A stretch of 64,000 nucleotides of DNA from Euglena gracilis (taxonomy: Eukaryota > Euglenida > Euglenophyceae > Euglenales), in assembly GCA_039621445.1 (NCBI GenBank), contig CP154956.1:8059443-8123442 (forward strand), given 5' to 3'. The notes beneath the pieces were generated by a model, which saw nothing but the letters and a program-made list of their open reading frames with translations, made no database searches and was not told the origin of the DNA. The translations under genes and the position numbers were made by a program. Positions 60,444 to 64,000 of the stretch are shown here, piece by piece; within the stretch, counting starts at the first letter, position 1, and each line of letters starts with the position of its first letter.

Positions 60444-60718
60444 CAGCCTCCAACTAAATGTCCCCCCGGGGGGGCATATAATTGGATCAGAGGGGTCCAT
60501 TTTTTTTGTGTAATTGATGGAATAGGGTTAGGGTTAGGAGTTCGGCCTAACTTTAGGCCCAACTTGTACACCTAACACTAGTCTATAAGTTAGGCCGAAA
60601 ATAAGGCCGAAATCTTGACCCTAACCCTATTCCATCAATAATCCAAAAAATTTCCCGACCCCTGATCCAACTATATGGCCTTCCCTCCGGGGGGGGAGCA
60701 TTTAGTTGGAGGCTGCCA
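60441..60718. repeat. palindromic element P4 (TGGCA...TGCCA family), best layered
   Basis: GGCAGCCTCCAACTAAATG at 60442-60460 is matched exactly by CATTTAGTTGGAGGCTGCC at 60699-60717. The next layer is CATATAATTGGATCAGAGGG facing CCCTGATCCAACTATATGG. The innermost is TTGATGGAATAGGGTTAGGG with AGTTCGGCCTAAC facing GTTAGGCCGAAA and CCCTAACCCTATTCCATCAA. C and G runs sit between the first and second layers on both sides. Confidence 0.9.
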
Positions 60719-61019
60719 TACACACATATATATCTGAAAATAATCTGACAAAACATGCCCGATTTCGGGGCGATTACTGGGGCAATGGGTCTAAAAACCG
60801 GGTGCCACTGTCCCCTCCCGGAGGTTCTCAACGACCTGCAGGTCATTAAAAATCTTGCTGCCATATACGCAGAAAAAATACCATAAATAAAGTGACCCAG
60901 GGGGGTTGTGGCGGGGCTGGGGGGTTGTCAGTCGCAACATAGTTCCCACTTTTATTGCCGTTTCGGTCCCATATCCCCGGCAAACCGTCCAAATTTCAGT
61001 CAGTTTGTCCCCCCCGGTC

Positions 61020-61430
61020 ACACGGTGTTAAATTGGTCTGTGGTTCGGAATTACTTTTAGGAATAGGGTTAAAGCTAGGATTGGCGGACTGAAAACTGGC
61101 CCAATGGATTTTCCACCGGATTTTGGTGGTGCGGCCCATTTTGGCCTAAAAGAATACAAAAAGCCCAAGTTCAATAACCCGGAACAACTGACCGCAGAAC
61201 TGGTACAACAGCCCATTCCAATATGGCCAAATAAAGCTCCCTTAAAAATCAGGAGGGGTATCTATATAATAGAAAAATATGCCATATATGGAATTAAAAA
61301 AATGTGCCATGGGTTTTTTCCCAGGATGTTCTCTTGAAGGTGGATATTTATAAAAAGGAGGGTGATAAATGATGGCTTTTTTTCAGATTTGTTGTTGAGA
61401 ATCTGATCGCAAAAATGACCCAAAACACCC
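61020..61430. other. AT-rich stretch with a partial palindrome-family core and coding-like words
   Basis: TTTTAGGAATAGGGTTAAAG near 61057 matches the core edge of P1 (TTAAGGAATAGGATTAGGG). After it the plus strand reads GLKEYKKPKFNNPEQLTAEL and VQQPIPIWP (61142-61230), which is protein-like but brief and without splice sites. The rest is unordered and AT-rich. Confidence 0.35.
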
Positions 61431-61730
61431 AAAAATGGCATTTTTAAATACTGTCAGTAAAAAAAATCAGGTTTTGGGGGTTTTGCAGCCAATTGTCCTC
61501 CGCCGTTTTCATTTTTCTCCAGCAGGGTGTCAATCGTCATTTCACGATGATGATAATGTGTTGGCCCAAGTGGGGGGGGGGGGGCTGCAAGCAGGCACGT
61601 ATAGTCAAGCCCAAAAATTTCCCTATTTTAGGCTATTTTTGGCCATTTTAGGCCATTTTAGGCTACTTTGCTACTTTACATTTTAGGCCATTAAAGCCAT
61701 TTTAGGCTACTTTGGGGTGTAGCTGGGGGT
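61430..61730. repeat. shared core (AATCAGGTTTTGG) plus phased TTTTAGGCCA tract
   Basis: TGGCATTTTTAAATACTGTC, AAAAATCAGGTTTTGGGGG and CTCCGCCGTTTTCATTTTTC are the core seen at 8.8, 35.8 and 37.7 kb. A G run at 61571 follows, then GGCCATTTTAGGCCATTTTA and GGCTACTTTGCTACTTTAC units with ten-base T-tract spacing. Confidence 0.55.
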
Positions 61731-61739
61731 TCTGAAAAT

Positions 61740-63000
61740 CAAAAATTTGCGTCATTTTTGTCCTGAAAACTGTATCATAACGTGTGCAAACCTTCTCTTA
61801 CTCAATAATAAGAAATGCACATCCAAAAAAGCATGTAAAACTCATGAACGCTAGATCAAAACCATGGGAAGCTCAACAAATGTTAGTTCAAACCCAATGT
61901 GTAATTCTGAACAGGAAGGATTTATGGCAGTGAAAAATTTTCAGAAAAAGAAACGCTGGAAAAATATTACCATTCTTATTTGAACTCCCAATCTGTGAAA
62001 TCTACACCATGCTGCAGGAGTTCGCTAAAACCAATCATTTTTTTTCTGAAAGATGATGCTGTTGCCTGGTGAAATTCTATTTGATTTTGCATTGCTTTTA
62101 GCCATTTGGGTCATCCATAATTCCCTGCATTGGGAATGTTTCACTGTGCGCGCTAGAAATTCATCTTGTTATCGTTTTGGCGGCTGGCAGTGGGGAATTT
62201 TATTGGGGGGGGGCTGGCATGGCATTTTTTATCACGTTGCGTTGCTTCGAACCCAGATCTGGTTTTTTTTTCAATCTTTTGAACCTTTTTATTCTTGCTC
62301 TTTTAGTATTCGGGGGGGGGGGCATGCATGTTTTCTTTTTGCACTGCCTTTTTCGATTTTCAAATCACCTTGTTTGGGGATGCACAGTAGAACTGAAACA
62401 TAACAAAAGATATGTGCATTGTCATCCCTTTCATTTGGTGAACCACACACAGGAGTGGAGGCATCCCGCAGCGACCCAAACCAGCCTTGGCGTAAACACA
62501 CCAAAAGCGGACAAATCTATGCTCAAAGCAACCAACCTGTATGCATTTCATAAACTGCAAAGTTTCCCCCTTAACTGGCGCCGGGCAGCCCTGCGTGGGG
62601 GGTCGCTGGACCGGAGACTTGGTGGGCGAAGGGACGGGTGACAGGGGCTTCATTGGCGCGAGCAGGTCCGGACGGTTGAGGCTGGGGGGGGGGGGGGGGG
62701 TGCCACTGGAAGACCAGTGGGCCAGATGAGTCCTTAGTGTCAAAAAATAACCCCCGTTATAGCACATTCAATGAAAAATCCACAGGAAAATGGTCAACAA
62801 TCACCCCATTTCTGCATAAAACCGCCACAACTGGGCCAGAAGTAAAGTTAGCGCCGGCCATAAACAGATAAGGAACCTTAGTGTAACTAAGGGGGGTAAA
62901 CCCTCCCATTTAAATGCACAGTTTATGACCGCATTTTCGGGTCCTCAGGGGCGCGAAACTATTGGTCACTGCCTGAAATCGGTTCAGTGTAAACTGACTT
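61740..63000. other. gene B intron, no supported exon
   Basis: AT-rich to about 62350, with a coding-like but unframed patch near 62050-62400. A G-run module edge at 62211 and 62316 and a 19-base G run at 62682 are the main landmarks. A GC-rich patch at 62580-62740 has open frames on both strands but no splice sites I trust. Confidence 0.3.
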
Positions 63001-63059
63001 TATTGGGGGGGGGGGTGAGCGCTTTTCGGTCCCCACCCGCAGGTCACAAAACTTACAAC

Positions 63060-63218
63060 AATTTCTAGGCGGGCAGGCTTCCGGGGTTGCCGGTCCGCCC
63101 TGGGGGCGAGCGGCGTCGGAGCGGGGGTGGGGGCCGGGGCCGTGGCCGGGGTGGGGCCGGGGAGGGCGGCAGGCGGGGGTCGGGGAGGCAGGGGGGGCCC
63201 GTCGCCGCGCATGCTCAC
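63060..63218 (-). CDS. gene B optional exon extension: Pro/Ala/Thr linker
   Basis: If the gtgagc donor at 63218 is not used, the frame continues VSMRGDGPPLPPRPPPAALP, then GPTPATAPAPTPAPTPLAPR, then ADRQPRKPARLEIV and on. The VSM that follows NGL would complete the final strand of a winged-helix-like fold, so partial retention is plausible. The Pro/Thr/Ala tail looks like a disordered linker, and high GC continues to about 63070. Confidence 0.4.
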
Positions 63219-63296
63219 CAGCCCGTTGGTCTGGAGGTGGAACCAGCGATGGTGCGTCCGCAGGAAGTCGGGCAGCGGGCCCAGCTGGCCGGCCAC
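63219..63296 (-). CDS. gene B exon: winged-helix-like repeat, copy 1, second half
   Basis: The minus strand has CGCCCCACAG followed by exactly 26 codons, VAGQLGPLPDFLRTHHRWFH and LQTNGL, then a consensus gtgagc. Both ends are phase 0 and the start joins in frame to the 63.7 kb exon, giving LNWDQVAGQLGPLPDFLRTH across the junction. LG-x-L-x-x-F-L-x-x-H-x-x-W-F-x-L is the signature shared with the 51.1 and 52.6 kb exons. It resembles the third helix and wing of OST-HTH/LOTUS-type folds; family assignment is inference. Splice support here is the best in gene B. Confidence 0.75.
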
Positions 63297-63439
63297 CTGT
63301 GGGGCGTGGGGCGGTGCGCGAATGTGACCCACGGAAATCCACGACACCACAGCAGAAAAAAACCCTGTAAAATTCGAACCACTGACATTTGATGGGAAAA
63401 AATTGTGGTATAGCATGTTGGCAACAATGATGCAGGGGG

Positions 63440-63585
63440 GGGGGGAATGCGCTCGTCCGGCCTCGGAAAAAATGCGCAAAAATGCGCAAAAATGCGCAAA
63501 AAAAATGCGCAAAAAATGCGCATTTTGGAAAAAATGCGCATTTTTGGAAAAAATGCGCAAAAATGCGAAAAATTGCGAAACGTAT
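63440..63585. repeat. AATGCGCAAAA tandem tract beside a G run
   Basis: AATGCGCAAAA repeats about nine times with its reverse (TTTTTGGAAAAAATGCGCA) inserted. The A tracts lie about ten bases apart. It is bounded by an 11-base G run and a CCCCCC run. Lys/Asn-rich frames across it are artefacts. Confidence 0.8.
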
Positions 63586-63689
63586 TTCCCCCCCCTGGAT
63601 GATGCCATTGGGGCGGAAGAATGGCTGGGTTCCGCCATCACCATCCCTTCGACAGGTCCCCACCGGCACAAACAAACTAATTAGCACAC

Positions 63690-63837
63690 CTGGTCCCAGT
63701 TCAGGTCGGTCATGAGGTCCCAGACCCACATCTTGCTGCCGCGCCGGGCGGACAGGCCCTTCACCACGTCGTACAGGGCGTGCACCTCCCGGTCGCTGAG
63801 CTCAACGTTTGGGGGGATGGGGATGGGCATGGAGGCG
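63690..63837 (-). CDS. gene B exon: winged-helix-like repeat, copy 1, first half
   Basis: The minus strand reads ASMPIPIPPNVELSDREVHA, then LYDVVKGLSARRGSKMWVWD, then LMTDLNWDQ, and ends GACCAG before gtgtgc. The end is phase 0, matching the 63.2 kb exon. Helix one is LSDREVHALYDVVKGLS, a basic loop ARRGSK follows, and helix two is WVWDLMTDLNWD. This is the most upstream exon of gene B in the window; the 5' part lies beyond the right edge. The acceptor (GGCCGAG) is weak, so the 5' edge could be further up. Confidence 0.7.
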
Positions 63838-63890
63838 CTCGGCCGGAAACCATACAAGCAACCAGCACAGGTTCCAGAGTCTGAGTCATC

Positions 63891-63894
<4 letters not shown>

Positions 63895-63954
<60 letters not shown>
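63895..63954. repeat. (CA)n microsatellite
   Basis: About 28 CA units ending in ATACACGCC. Repeat only. Confidence 0.97.
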
Positions 63955-63956
<2 letters not shown>

Positions 63957-64000
63957 CCATGTTTGTGCTTACCGACCGGGGGGGGGAGGGGGTGGGTGGG

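Overview
The window looks like nuclear DNA of a eukaryote, most likely a protist or alga that I cannot name. No prokaryotic operons, rRNA genes or complete tRNAs are visible. Coding signal comes as short islands of about 40-170 bases that are GC-rich and GC3-rich. Many have a usable AG acceptor and GT donor, and they sit 1-3 kb apart in sequence packed with microsatellites, homopolymeric C and G runs and palindromic repeats. Almost every convincing island reads on the minus strand, so I read the window as long-intron genes transcribed right to left. Nothing was searched; all calls come from reading the sequence, and exon edges are inferred from splice dinucleotides, reading frame and composition.

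Layout. (1) Bases 63837 to about 39655 (minus): gene B, whose 5' end lies outside the right edge. Its exons at 63.7, 63.2, 54.6, 52.6 and 51.1 kb carry copies of one small helical (winged-helix-like) repeat. A probable last exon ends in TAA at 39655, followed by an A-rich stretch with several AATAAA-like words. (2) 39.6-34.7 kb: intergenic space with two near-identical copies of a palindromic repeat. (3) 34643 down to about 3.1 kb (minus): gene A, a probable first exon with ATG at 34643 followed by about twenty exons, many of them Glu/Gln/Leu/Lys/Arg-rich and probably coiled coil, and ending in Pro/Ser/Ala-rich, probably disordered exons. (4) Near 1.2 kb a tiny plus-strand exon with strong splice sites may belong to an opposing gene.

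The introns hold (a) CA/TG, TA, GAT, GGGAA and TGTGG microsatellites; (b) a large set of modules that start with a C run and end with a G run, each carrying its own short inverted 'word' next to the run; (c) a second palindrome family with TGGCA...TGCCA ends set between TA or CA microsatellites at 56-61 kb; (d) a GCGCAAATG-based palindrome cluster at 56.8-58.5 kb; and (e) AT-richer, coding-like fragments, mostly on the plus strand, that are probably old transposable-element genes, some cut by the palindromic modules. The repeat system and the winged-helix-like repeat protein are the two things most worth following up.
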